Notes under the pieces: generated by a model
Told to the model about the DNA's origin: nothing
Seen by the model: the letters and a program-made list of their open reading frames with translations, nothing else
The model's database searches: none
Translations under genes and position numbers: made by a program
Source: Gloeobacter kilaueensis JS1
Lineage (GTDB): Bacteria > Cyanobacteriota > Cyanobacteriia > Gloeobacterales > Gloeobacteraceae
Reading direction: 5' to 3'
Assembly (NCBI RefSeq): GCF_000484535.1
Contig: NC_022600.1
Span: forward strand, 4,518,234 to 4,582,233
Length of the DNA stretch: 64,000 nt
Shown: piece after piece, positions 17,230 through 25,799 of the stretch
How the letters are laid out: every line of letters begins with the position of its first letter
Position numbering within the stretch: the first letter of the stretch is position 1

Positions 17230-17416
17230 TTAGGAATACAGAGTGAGTACTGGGGGGATTGGGCTGGGGGATGCTAGAGAATGTTAGACTCCCAACAAGA
17301 GATAGACCTGAGTATAGGCGTGTTTCCCAAGGCTGTGTACTAGCTCAAGGGACAGGTTTTGAAGAATGGACGAGCACGACTAGAAATCTGCGTTGTCTAC
17401 GAATCTAGTAAAGAGA

Positions 17417-17453
17417 GTAGAGAATCTTTCATAACTAACTACAAGTTCTCTAC
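17417..17453 (-). terminator. Weak hairpin after the response regulator
   Basis: Arms GTAGAGAA (17417-17424) and TTCTCTAC (17446-17453) pair perfectly across a 21-base loop, 14 bp past the regulator's stop. The minus strand then reads TCTCTTTACT, a poor T-tract, so termination is only possible. Confidence 0.3.
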
Positions 17454-17466
17454 CTGAACGCCAAGA

Positions 17467-18096
17467 TTAGGGTTCAAAATAGATCAGTCCCCTTTTTGCT
17501 GCTTCTGCCACTGCTGCAGCTCTATCTCCAACGCCCAACTTGCGAAAAAGATTTACTCTATGAAACCTAATAGTACTCTCAGAGCAGCATAGCGCCTCTG
17601 CCATTTTGTCTACTGAATGGTTTGCTGCCAGCAGCTTGAGCACTTCATGTTCTCGGTCTGTCAGTGTCAATGGCCGCTGATCTGCCAATTTCAGTGCCAC
17701 TTCAGGAGAGATGTGTTCTTTCCCTTCATGAATAGCCAGTAGTGCAGCGTGCAACTCGTGAGGTTGACAGCCCTTGAGCAGATAACCTCTCGCTCCAGCT
17801 TTTAAAGCCCGGTCGATGTCATCGACACCGCCTATAACAGTCAGAAGCAGTATCCTAGCTTCTGGCCACTTGTGACGTATCGCTATGGTTGCTTCAATGC
17901 CATCCATCACCGGCATACGCAAGTCCATTAAGATCACATCTGGCTGATGAAGCAATGCCATCTCTATGGCTTCGCGCCCATTCTCAGCTTGGGCGACGAC
18001 GAGCATCCGAGTGTCACGTTCGATAAATGTGATGAGGGTACTGCGAATTAGGGCCATGTCTTCAACGCAAAGAATCCGAATTCGATCCATGCTCAC
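17467..18096 (-). CDS. NarL/LuxR-type response regulator
   Basis: A 209-residue two-component regulator. The receiver domain (about 5-125) has acidic E12/D13, phospho-acceptor D58 in VILMDLRMP and the conserved Lys in RGYLLKG. The C-terminal LuxR helix-turn-helix (about 145-205) has LTDREHEVLKLLA and CCSESTIRFHRVNLFRKLG. The start overlaps the kinase stop by 4 bp (ATGA), so they are co-translated. It is the last gene of the minus-strand island operon and presumably controls that operon or targets elsewhere. Confidence 0.93.
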   Translation of the reverse strand: MSMDRIRILCVEDMALIRSTLITFIERDTRMLVVAQAENGREAIEMALLHQPDVILMDLRMPVMDGIEATIAIRHKWPEARILLLTVIGGVDDIDRALKAGARGYLLKGCQPHELHAALLAIHEGKEHISPEVALKLADQRPLTLTDREHEVLKLLAANHSVDKMAEALCCSESTIRFHRVNLFRKLGVGDRAAAVAEAAKRGLIYFEP

Positions 18097-19916
18097 TGCC
18101 TGAAATCTCCATTTATGATGGGTACCTCCAGTTCTACCCGTGTACCCTGCCCCTCAACACTCTCTATTTTCAAATTCCCGGAAATTGCCTTAGCACGCTC
18201 GTGCATAATGACGAGCCCTTTGCCTCCGTGATCAGCGCTCAATACTAGTTTGGTATCGAACCCCAACCCGTCGTCTTGAACACAAACTCGGACTGCATTC
18301 ACACTGCGAAACAGTTCCAGATGAACGGTACGCGCCTTACCATTCACGAAGGCATTACGCACTGCCTCCTGAGCGATAAAGTATACGTTCCTGCGAGCCT
18401 CAGTAGGCAGTTCCGGCCCTTTCCCATTCACCGACAAAATCAACTGATTTTTGGCTTTCTCCCATTCTTCTACAAGGCCGCGCAAGCCCTCCTCTAGATT
18501 CACATTCGCCAACCTTGGATCGATACTAAGTGCTGATCTGCGTATTTCTTGGAGCCCTTGCTGTAGAGCTTCTTGCAAGTTCTCCAAAGCCAACGATGCC
18601 TCTTCAGTATCAGGGAGATCTTGTTCTATCGCATCTCGTACTATATAACCGTATGTTTTGCTCAAAGCTATATATTGGCCAACGGTATCGTGAACCATAC
18701 TGGCGAACTCATTCTTTCTCTGGGCAACGATTACAGCTATCCTCTGATCTTGTGCTACCTGTCTGAATCTTTCAGCTTCTTCCTCGGCAATGATCGCCTT
18801 TTTTTCATAATCGCGTTGTCGTGCGTAAAATAGTCCAATTATTGTTAATGCAATAATAAAGATGCTGCCCGCAACTGCAACAGCCCCATACCAGAAACGA
18901 TCCAATCTGAAAAAGCTCTCGTGAATAGATAAACTAAGAATCCCGACTGGAAAAATATCCGGTGAAATAAAATGTGAAACCTTTCGAATTTGGATGCTAT
19001 GATCCCACAGGGGATTTGCAGAGACATAATGTGGTGCGTCTCCAAGGACCACCAGTCCCCAGTAGGTCTGACCATTTTTCAATACTCGCTCTGCAATAGC
19101 TTCAGGCATAGTTACTCCGTACAACCGGTCGATTCTATCCTCCTTGTGCAAATTGGTAGCAATTGCAATATTATCTGCATAGATCGTTACTTCATCTTCC
19201 GCTGCATGGGTTATAAGCATCCGATCCACCAACGTTGGATCGCCGTTTAGCAGCATTCCCGAAATAGCCAATCCCCCAGGGATCTCTCTACTGCTCACGA
19301 TGGCGAGGTTGTGTACTCCCCCTTGTCCTTTCAAACCCAATCTCATCAATATGGACGGGCTAACCCGCTCAATGCCGCTGAACGTTCTTCCCAGGCGCAA
19401 GCTGTCACGAACAATTCCAAATTCCGCGAGCGATTCACCAATTAGCGGAAGCGTGTCATGGTATTGGAGCCTATGCTCAGGAACAGCGAATTCGGCTGGC
19501 ACCCAACGTGGCTCCACGATTTGCTCTTGGTCTGGGCGCATTAGTATCTGTTTGGAGTCGAGGCTCCTATCGAGTATCCGGCTCATACCAGAAGTGATCC
19601 GACCCGCTCCGTCTGTAATAACTATGAAAGACAGCTCGTATTCGCTAAGGTCATTGTGCAATGTCTTAGGCATGGGAACACCCTTACCAGAGCCTATTAA
19701 TTCTCGCATTAGCGCCGTGTGATCCTCAATGCGGCTTCGCTTTTGCCTCAGAATGTCTTCAAAAGCGATACGGTCCCCTTCAAACCAGTAGCCCGTCAAT
19801 CTCACATAAAAATCATAAATCCAGTTATTGTATCCAATCGCCGTTACGATACAGGCAATACCGATTGCAATCATAGTAGTAAAAAGCCATTTAGAACTGG
19901 TCGATAATTTATTCAT
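18093..19916 (-). CDS. NarL-family sensor histidine kinase with Cache-like sensor
   Basis: A 607-residue membrane kinase. Helix 1 is at about 10-30 (FTTMIAIGIACIVTAIGYNN) and helix 2 at about 343-364. Between them is a large periplasmic domain. Its distal half (about 205-335, VTIYADNIAIATNLH, then GQTYWG, then PVGILSLSIHE) looks like a Cache fold. The HisKA_3 box has H409 in MVHDTVGQY. The ATPase domain shows QEAVRNAF and DDGLGFD, then GGKGLVIMHERA. It signals to the adjacent regulator. Its start overlaps the permease stop by 8 bp, tying sensing to the exporter. The ligand is unknown; a small molecule or peptide in the periplasm is plausible. Confidence 0.9.
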   Translation of the reverse strand: MNKLSTSSKWLFTTMIAIGIACIVTAIGYNNWIYDFYVRLTGYWFEGDRIAFEDILRQKRSRIEDHTALMRELIGSGKGVPMPKTLHNDLSEYELSFIVITDGAGRITSGMSRILDRSLDSKQILMRPDQEQIVEPRWVPAEFAVPEHRLQYHDTLPLIGESLAEFGIVRDSLRLGRTFSGIERVSPSILMRLGLKGQGGVHNLAIVSSREIPGGLAISGMLLNGDPTLVDRMLITHAAEDEVTIYADNIAIATNLHKEDRIDRLYGVTMPEAIAERVLKNGQTYWGLVVLGDAPHYVSANPLWDHSIQIRKVSHFISPDIFPVGILSLSIHESFFRLDRFWYGAVAVAGSIFIIALTIIGLFYARQRDYEKKAIIAEEEAERFRQVAQDQRIAVIVAQRKNEFASMVHDTVGQYIALSKTYGYIVRDAIEQDLPDTEEASLALENLQEALQQGLQEIRRSALSIDPRLANVNLEEGLRGLVEEWEKAKNQLILSVNGKGPELPTEARRNVYFIAQEAVRNAFVNGKARTVHLELFRSVNAVRVCVQDDGLGFDTKLVLSADHGGKGLVIMHERAKAISGNLKIESVEGQGTRVELEVPIINGDFRQ

Positions 19917-22311
19917 ATCTTAGAGCCTCTAAAGGGTCCAATGCAGCAGCGGAGCGAGCAGGCAGCCAGCTTGCAATCACGGCAACTACCAATAGAGCTA
20001 CAGACAGTAAGGCATTCAACCAGAGGCTATTCTGCTGCAAGCCAATTACTGCGCTCGTTATTATTGAAAATACTAGTAAGTAGAGGCAAAAACCTAGGGC
20101 AATGCCGATGGTAACTGTAACCAAGGTTCTCGCTATTATTTTGCGGACAATTGCCTCTGGTGTTGCCCCTAACGCAAGCCTCACTCCAATCTCACGGGTT
20201 TGAGCAGAAATCCGAAGGGTTACCTGGCCGTAGACTCCCAAACCAGAAAGAACTATTGCAGCGAACGCGAAAGTCGCGAGCGCTAATGTAAGAGTGCGGG
20301 CCTGACTTAAGTTTTTCTCAAGTAATTGTTTGCCGGATAATATCACAATTCCTAGTTCCGGGTCTTCCCCGAGTAGAGTTTTATTGGCAGCAGGCGCAAG
20401 GGATTCTGGATTGACATAAGTTCGTAGCACGACAGCTACCCCCTCCCATTGATCCTGGCTATAGGGTCGGTATAATTGCGGCCCTGGCCGCTCGGCGAGC
20501 GAGCGTTGATAAACGGACGCTACCACACCGACGATTTCGAGCCATCCATCGGCAATTTCCAGTTTGACGCGCTGGCCAATGGGATCTACGTTTGAAAAAT
20601 ACTTTCTAGCAAACACATCGTTGATTACCGCAACTTGCATCGATTTTGAACTATCTACTTTATTAAAGACCCTTCCAGCCAGCAACGGTATGCCCATCGC
20701 TTCAAAATATCGTTCGCTCACTGACGCATAATCAACTGTGAAAGGTTGCAGGATGGACCTTCCAGCTATTTTTTCTACCTTCGGATAAGAGCTGATGCCT
20801 GAAAGTGGCAGTGCTGTCGTCCAGGCTGAGACAGCTACGCCTGGCTGCAATTCCAGCTTGCTCAATACCGTATCGCTGAAAGTCTTTCTGCTTTCCGCTG
20901 CTTTATATCGCGCTGAATCAAGCGTCGTTTGTATACTCAGCAGCGATTGTGTCTGAAATCCTGGCTTGACCGACTGCAGAGCCCACAAGGCTCCACCTAC
21001 AGTTGCTGCTGTGCAGAGCAGCACCAGCGCGAGAGCCATCTGTAGAGAGACAAATCCCTCCAGTACTCTTCGAATTATTGGTCGCGTCCCTGGTTGCGTG
21101 TCCTTTATACTTGGGATCGACGCCAGACCACGAGTAAGAAACAATGTAGGCAGTCCACCGGCACTAACGCTACAAACAAAGCAGATTGCTGTCACGAATA
21201 CGATCACGGGCCAGTCCCAGCTAAAAAGGGTGTATTGCATCGAGGGAAGTGCAGCTCTCGATAGCCCTTCTAGACCAAGTGCCAGGACTACTCCTCCTAC
21301 TAGGCTAGCGGTAGTAAGTAACGATCCTTCAAGAGCCAACTGCTTGAGTAGGGCTATCTGTGTCGCTCCCAAAGCCGACCGGATTGCAATTTCTCTATTC
21401 CTTGTGATTAGCTGAGCACTGCTCAAATTCGCAACGTTTATACAGGCGAGCATCAATAGCAGGAATACTGCGATTGCAAGCAGATTGAGTGAAGAGGAAG
21501 AATTTGCATTCATGTACTCGCGCAAAGGCAGTAGGATCACCCCGTAGTCTTTGTTCTCGCGAGGATACTCCTTTGCTAGCTGTTCACGAATTCCTTGCAT
21601 CTCCTTTCGCGCACTTAAAATGCTGGTACCTGCTCTTAGGCGAGCGATTCCTATAAGCTGGAGCCGGTTGTTGCGATCTAAGAAGTTTGAGCTATCTTTT
21701 AAATGTTGGGATTGCTGAACAAGAACGCCTAGTGGTATCCAATAATCTGCGATTTTCGGGAATGCAAAGCCTGGTGGCATCACCCCAATAATTGTAGTTG
21801 GCTGGCCGCCGAGAGAGGCTGTTCTACCTAATATTCCTGGATCTGCCGCAAACCATTGTCTCCACGCTCGATCGCTTAGAATTACTACTCGAAGACCCAA
21901 GCGATCCTCCCTCTCATTGAAGGTTCGACCCAGACGCGGCGTTACTCCAAGAGTCTGAAAAAATGCAGGATCAACGTTTGCACCGATAAGAGGAACTACT
22001 TTCTCTTTATCTTTCAAGGCTGCTTGAAATAGCGCATAGCCAGAGAGATTAGAAAACGAGTGTGCTAACCCACGCCAGTCAAGGTAATTAGGGTAGGAAA
22101 CCGAAACTGGTTGTCCCCCATCGGTCTCTCTGACTATCACGAGTTGCTGCGAATCGACATATGGCAATGGTTTGAGAAGTGCAGTGTAAAAGGCGCTAAA
22201 GACAGAAGTGTTTGCTCCGATCGCTACTGCCAAGGTGAGAACAATAGCCATCGAGTATGACCAGTTGCGCTTCAGATATCGCAGACCATGCCATAAGTCT
22301 AGAACGCTCAT
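19909..22311 (-). CDS. ADOP/MacB-type ABC transporter permease
   Basis: From ATG 22311 an 800-residue duplicated permease. It has two MacB periplasmic core domains and FtsX membrane domains: one helix near residue 25, three near 275-390, a helix near 430, and three at the end (TLALATFAFAAIVLSGLGVYG onward). The motif ALGATPEAIVRKIIARTLVT is the usual coupling-helix region facing an ATPase. The start forms an ATGA overlap with the truncated ATPase gene, so the two were an operon. An upstream start at 22329 is less likely. No intact ATPase or membrane-fusion partner remains nearby. It might use another ATPase in trans or work mechanically with the adjacent kinase as a sensor. Confidence 0.88.
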   Translation of the reverse strand: MSVLDLWHGLRYLKRNWSYSMAIVLTLAVAIGANTSVFSAFYTALLKPLPYVDSQQLVIVRETDGGQPVSVSYPNYLDWRGLAHSFSNLSGYALFQAALKDKEKVVPLIGANVDPAFFQTLGVTPRLGRTFNEREDRLGLRVVILSDRAWRQWFAADPGILGRTASLGGQPTTIIGVMPPGFAFPKIADYWIPLGVLVQQSQHLKDSSNFLDRNNRLQLIGIARLRAGTSILSARKEMQGIREQLAKEYPRENKDYGVILLPLREYMNANSSSSLNLLAIAVFLLLMLACINVANLSSAQLITRNREIAIRSALGATQIALLKQLALEGSLLTTASLVGGVVLALGLEGLSRAALPSMQYTLFSWDWPVIVFVTAICFVCSVSAGGLPTLFLTRGLASIPSIKDTQPGTRPIIRRVLEGFVSLQMALALVLLCTAATVGGALWALQSVKPGFQTQSLLSIQTTLDSARYKAAESRKTFSDTVLSKLELQPGVAVSAWTTALPLSGISSYPKVEKIAGRSILQPFTVDYASVSERYFEAMGIPLLAGRVFNKVDSSKSMQVAVINDVFARKYFSNVDPIGQRVKLEIADGWLEIVGVVASVYQRSLAERPGPQLYRPYSQDQWEGVAVVLRTYVNPESLAPAANKTLLGEDPELGIVILSGKQLLEKNLSQARTLTLALATFAFAAIVLSGLGVYGQVTLRISAQTREIGVRLALGATPEAIVRKIIARTLVTVTIGIALGFCLYLLVFSIITSAVIGLQQNSLWLNALLSVALLVVAVIASWLPARSAAALDPLEALRYE

Positions 22312-22658
22312 TGCGCTGCTCTTCCCCAAGAAGGTATACCGAGGTCGTTGCTATCTATTTGCTCGGCGGAGACAACCTTGCCATCGAGCAGGTGGATACT
22401 GCGCCCGGCAAAACCGGCAAAGCGCGGATCGTGGGTGACCATGCAGATCGTCGCTCCCCCGGCGTGCAACTCCGCCAACAGGTCCATCACCGCCTGACCG
22501 TTGACCGAATCGAGGTTCCCCGTCGGCTCGTCCGCCAGCAAAATCGCCGGTGAACCCGCCAGCGCACGGGCGACGGCGACCCGCTGCTGCTGACCGCCCG
22601 ACAGTTGGGCCGGGTAGTGTCTGGTGCGGTGGCTCATCTCGACGCGCTCAAGGAGCAC
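22308..22658 (-). pseudogene. C-terminal half of a MacB/LolD-type ABC ATPase
   Basis: The frame encodes the signature LSGGQQQRVAVARALA, Walker B with D-loop ILLADEPTGNLDS and the H-loop MVTHDPRF. The Walker A loop and the first half are missing. An in-frame TGA lies just above the only GTG start (22658), and the sequence further upstream is unrelated and AT-richer. The fragment itself is GC-rich like the core genome, unlike the genes around it. Without Walker A it cannot bind ATP normally. It is a relic of the exporter that once served the neighbouring permease. Confidence 0.88.
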
Positions 22659-22777
22659 TCACGGTGGATATTTCCTGCTCAAGGGACTCTAGAATTATGC
22701 CCCTAAAAGTGTCATATCACCCCTGATTTGCAGCTTGCGAAGGATGCCCACTTGCCGAATAGAAAATACCTTTTGCC

Positions 22778-23953
22778 TCAATCAAAAAGTGCTGCAAAGC
22801 TTGCTGATGAGCAAAGCACCTCATAGACGTGTTCCATCAAGTAGATCAGATCCGCACAATATACAGACGGATTCCTAAATTCGCCTTGCAAGGAGTATCG
22901 GTGTGATAGAAGTCCCCCGCCACACTGATCCAACCAGACGCAGTTCCTACAGGTCTGGCTTAGGTTTTGTCTTGGTTTCAAGATCATATCCACGATCGGA
23001 TTTTGCATTACGCAATCAATGGTGTTTCTGAGCACATTGAATCTCGTCTTTGTAATGCCTGGGGCACAAGATTTGAAATAGTCGGGCGGTTCAAGGCCGC
23101 CATCCGTTTCGACCACAACCACCGGAAGCGGCTGCAGCCCCCAAAAAGCATGAGGGATGACCTTGCCCATCATGATTCCCAACAAATCTTCAAAAAAACC
23201 AATTCGTACCTGCGGGTTGCCCTCTTCCATCCATAAATCAAACAACTGGGTCAGATACTGGCCGTATACCGGCGGATCCCCAGCTATAGGCGGATCGCAA
23301 TGATGATGGTCTGGAAGCAGAATATCAAAGTCAAATAGTCTTAATTCTTTTCTGAAATAAGCGTACAATTCTTCTGCCGGAAGAGCTGGATCTAATACAC
23401 TGAGGGTTCCACTAAATTGCGCTTGCCCCTCTGGAGTGCTCATCATTAATTTGACTGCCCGTTCGGCTGACTCGTGTGAACCCACTCCCGAAGGATAAGG
23501 CCGGGCAAGATCGTGATGATTTTTTGGTCCATCCAGGCTCACTCCAACATGCACATTGAGCATCCGCAAGTGTGTCAGCCAATCTTTGTCTAACAGAGAA
23601 CCGTTGGTTAAAATACTGAAGCGGGCATCAATCAACACTTCACGCACAATAGATACAAAATCTTCTATCCGCTCTTTGCCATAAAGCAAGGGTTCTCCAC
23701 CATGAATGGAGATCCAAATTTCCCGATCCCTGTCTGAGCATCCATGCTTATCTAGATGCTCGCCAATGCGGTTTGCTGCGGCTCGCACGACTCGTGGATC
23801 CATAAAAAAAGGCTGATCTCGATAAGAGTCGTCACCTTTTCTATACATATAGCAATAACCGCAGGCGAGATTGCAGCGGCTGGCTACTTTAAATACAAAA
23901 TTTCTGATTGGGAGCGAGCAATTATGCTCTAGAGCCTGTTCACCCACAGTCAT
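22778..23953 (-). CDS. Radical SAM/SPASM peptide maturase, FxsB-like
   Basis: A 391-residue radical SAM enzyme. The first cluster is C27-NLA-C31-GY-C34 in SRCNLACGYCYMY, with SAM-binding HGGEPLLYG and LTNGSLLD and the VGVSLDGP strand. A C-terminal SPASM domain has cysteines in YFKSCAPG, QTCRNCVWLDQCGGG and NPSVYCADL for extra 4Fe-4S clusters. The layout and the CGGGLLSHRY...NPSVYCADL ending resemble the FxsB and related cyclophane-forming maturases, which cross-link side chains in a precursor peptide. Its ATG shares one base with the stop of the 76-codon gene upstream (TAATG), which points to that product as substrate. The exact chemistry is not evident. Confidence 0.85.
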   Translation of the reverse strand: MTVGEQALEHNCSLPIRNFVFKVASRCNLACGYCYMYRKGDDSYRDQPFFMDPRVVRAAANRIGEHLDKHGCSDRDREIWISIHGGEPLLYGKERIEDFVSIVREVLIDARFSILTNGSLLDKDWLTHLRMLNVHVGVSLDGPKNHHDLARPYPSGVGSHESAERAVKLMMSTPEGQAQFSGTLSVLDPALPAEELYAYFRKELRLFDFDILLPDHHHCDPPIAGDPPVYGQYLTQLFDLWMEEGNPQVRIGFFEDLLGIMMGKVIPHAFWGLQPLPVVVVETDGGLEPPDYFKSCAPGITKTRFNVLRNTIDCVMQNPIVDMILKPRQNLSQTCRNCVWLDQCGGGLLSHRYSLQGEFRNPSVYCADLIYLMEHVYEVLCSSASFAALFD

Positions 23954-24183
23954 TAAAGCAAAATATCTTTACTTTCTTTGGATGCGGCAGGGCTCGTAGA
24001 ATTCGGAATCGTTTGGCTAACAGGAGGTTTATCTCGCGGGAAGCCAATCAACCACTTTCCAGCTTCCCTGTGCGACAGCTTTTCGAGGATATGTGTTCCC
24101 TTGGGGGCCAATGCGGCTAAAGCAATAAGTATAGCCACATGTAGCAGGACCGTTTTGTTGGAAGAACCTTGAGAGCTATTCAT
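23953..24183 (-). CDS. Candidate RiPP precursor peptide
   Basis: A 76-residue protein that I cannot assign to a family. It has a hydrophobic stretch at 11-26 (TVLLHVAILIALAALA), a basic, aromatic middle (HREAGKWLIGFPRD at 38-51) and a Pro/Ser-rich tail ending in KDILL. It has no Cys. The stop overlaps the maturase start (TAATG), so translation is coupled, the usual arrangement for a peptide and its modifying enzyme. The W44-L-I and F48-P-R tripeptides are possible three-residue cross-link sites by analogy with cyclophane RiPPs. Against this, the tail lacks the FxSxx end of FxsA, and the N-terminal helix could mean a membrane accessory protein instead. ATG 24183 has no good ribosome site. Confidence 0.55.
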   Translation of the reverse strand: MNSSQGSSNKTVLLHVAILIALAALAPKGTHILEKLSHREAGKWLIGFPRDKPPVSQTIPNSTSPAASKESKDILL

Positions 24184-24442
24184 GGTGTTTATTCATTTAG
24201 CAGTGTAAAGCCATTTAGGCAGTGGGTCGTTTTATCGGTGATCTGCGCCCTTTTTCGTCTTCCGAAGCTCCGGCTGACTGTGGATAACTATAAGAGCAAA
24301 CCTTATTAGCAAAAACATTATACAAGAAGAACTTGGAGGTTCACTACCTCAGGGCAACATGTCGGATACGGCTAAGGTTTCTTGGTATTGATTCAATGGG
24401 AGTTCATAGTGCAGGAAAGCTCCGTGCTGTAAGCGAGTGCGG

Positions 24443-24662
24443 TTGTAACTTTCCTGGGGCGACTGACAAACAGCATATCCCTCAGCCGCTCCAGCTCGAT
24501 CGTGCCATCGACGCTCAAATCTGGCCGCACTCCAGCAGGGAGGCTGCTCATCAGGCGCAGTCTACTGTCACCGTCCCGTTTGCACCGCCGGGTCGATCGC
24601 GCCACCGTGCCTGTAACCGCGCCGTTGTACGTATCAACGCAGCTGTTGCGCGGCTGCTCGAT
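24443..24662 (-). pseudogene. HlyD/MacA-like membrane-fusion protein remnant
   Basis: Minus-strand reading gives VDTYNGAVTGTVAR, then, one frame over, IDPAVQT, then GTVTVDCAL in the third frame, and finally LPAGVRPDLSVDGTIELERL and LFVSRP in the first frame again. This is the C-terminal barrel of HlyD-type periplasmic adaptors interrupted by three single-base deletions. The N-terminal coiled coil is gone. The direction and position suit the first gene of the adaptor-ATPase-permease operon whose other parts lie at 19.9-22.7 kb. The peptide and maturase genes now sit between its parts. Confidence 0.8.
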
Positions 24663-24824
24663 TTTAGAAAGAAGTCTGCACCGCCAGGATGTCGTGTTTA
24701 TCTTTAGAAACCCTGTTTGTGGCTCCGGGGGAACCGTACCGTCCTGCGCCTGTGCTCGTGCAACAATGGACCGATAAAGTTTCAACTTTCCCGGTTATGG
24801 GTCTGTCGCCTCGTCTGTCGCTGC

Positions 24825-25799
24825 ATGAGTGAGAGCACCTCAAAGAAGTCCGTCGCCCCCGCCCTGCCGGACGCCCTGCGCGAATGGTTCTCCCGGCAAC
24901 AGGCTTATGGTCCGGCCATTGCTGTGCTGCTTGAAGTGGTGATCTTCAGCGCCATCGCCCCCGGCTTTTTGACCCTCGACAATTTGATCAATATTTCGCT
25001 GCAGACGGCGATCACCGGCATTCTGGCGGTCGGGATGACGATGGTCATCCTTACCGGCGGCATCGATCTGTCGGTCGGTTCGCTGGTGGCTTTGACCGGC
25101 GTGAGCGGAGCACTTACGGCGAGCGCGGCGGGCCTGGGCCTGGTGGTTGCCCTCGCTGTGGGGGGCGGCATCGGTCTTGTAACCGGCATTCTGGTCGCCT
25201 ACTTTCGCGTCGCTCCCTTCGTCGTCACCCTGGCGGGACTGACGATCGCCCGTGGCCTCGCCTTTTTGCTCACCGGTGGCCGCTCGGTGGGCAGTCTGCC
25301 TGCAAGCTTTACCTTCTGGGGACAGACCCAACTGGGCATCCTGCCGTTGCCGGTGCTGGTGATGCTGGTGACGGTGGCGATCGGTCATTTCGTCCTCAGC
25401 CGCACGGTCTTTGGCCGCCAGATCTATGCGATTGGCGGCAACGCCGAGGCGAGCTGGCTGGCGGGGGTGCCGGTTCAGAAGGTGCTGGTGGCCGTCTACG
25501 CCATCAATGGTCTGCTGGCCGGTCTGGCCGGGGCAGTCCTCGCGGCCCGTCTGGGAGCGGGCATTCCCAACAGCGGTCAGCTCTACGAGCTGGATGTGAT
25601 CGCAGCGGTCGTCGTCGGTGGAACGAGCCTGAGCGGTGGCCGGGGAGGCGTGCTGGGCAGCCTGCTCGGGGCACTCTTTATCGGCACCCTCAACAACGGC
25701 CTCAACCTCACCGGCGTCGATCCGTACCTGCAAAAGATCGTTCTGGGGGCTGTGATTCTGGCAGCTGTCCTCGTCGATAGCGCCGGACGGCGACGGTGA
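24825..25799 (+). CDS. Sugar-type ABC transporter permease (RbsC family)
   Basis: A 324-residue inner-membrane permease of the BPD_transp_2 (ribose/xylose) family. It has the hallmark LTGGIDLSVGSLVALTGVSG and the C-terminal VVVGGTSLSGGRGGVLGSLLGA, with about nine hydrophobic helices. It should take up a sugar or similar solute together with an ATPase and a periplasmic binding protein, neither of which is encoded nearby. ATG 24825 is chosen because the upstream extension to 24717 runs through the HlyD relic region and has no membrane character. The stop overlaps the start of lnt, so they are co-transcribed. Confidence 0.9.
   Translation: MSESTSKKSVAPALPDALREWFSRQQAYGPAIAVLLEVVIFSAIAPGFLTLDNLINISLQTAITGILAVGMTMVILTGGIDLSVGSLVALTGVSGALTASAAGLGLVVALAVGGGIGLVTGILVAYFRVAPFVVTLAGLTIARGLAFLLTGGRSVGSLPASFTFWGQTQLGILPLPVLVMLVTVAIGHFVLSRTVFGRQIYAIGGNAEASWLAGVPVQKVLVAVYAINGLLAGLAGAVLAARLGAGIPNSGQLYELDVIAAVVVGGTSLSGGRGGVLGSLLGALFIGTLNNGLNLTGVDPYLQKIVLGAVILAAVLVDSAGRRR

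Larger units (their letters stand above)
16683..17466. other. Long intergenic region between mscS and the island operon
   Basis: About 780 bp with one short plausible frame (17089-17229, listed). A long-loop inverted repeat at 17417-17453 could end the minus-strand operon. I see no tRNA, known RNA or repeat array. Several G-runs (GGGGGG at 16911 and 17078) occur without an obvious motif. Confidence 0.5.
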
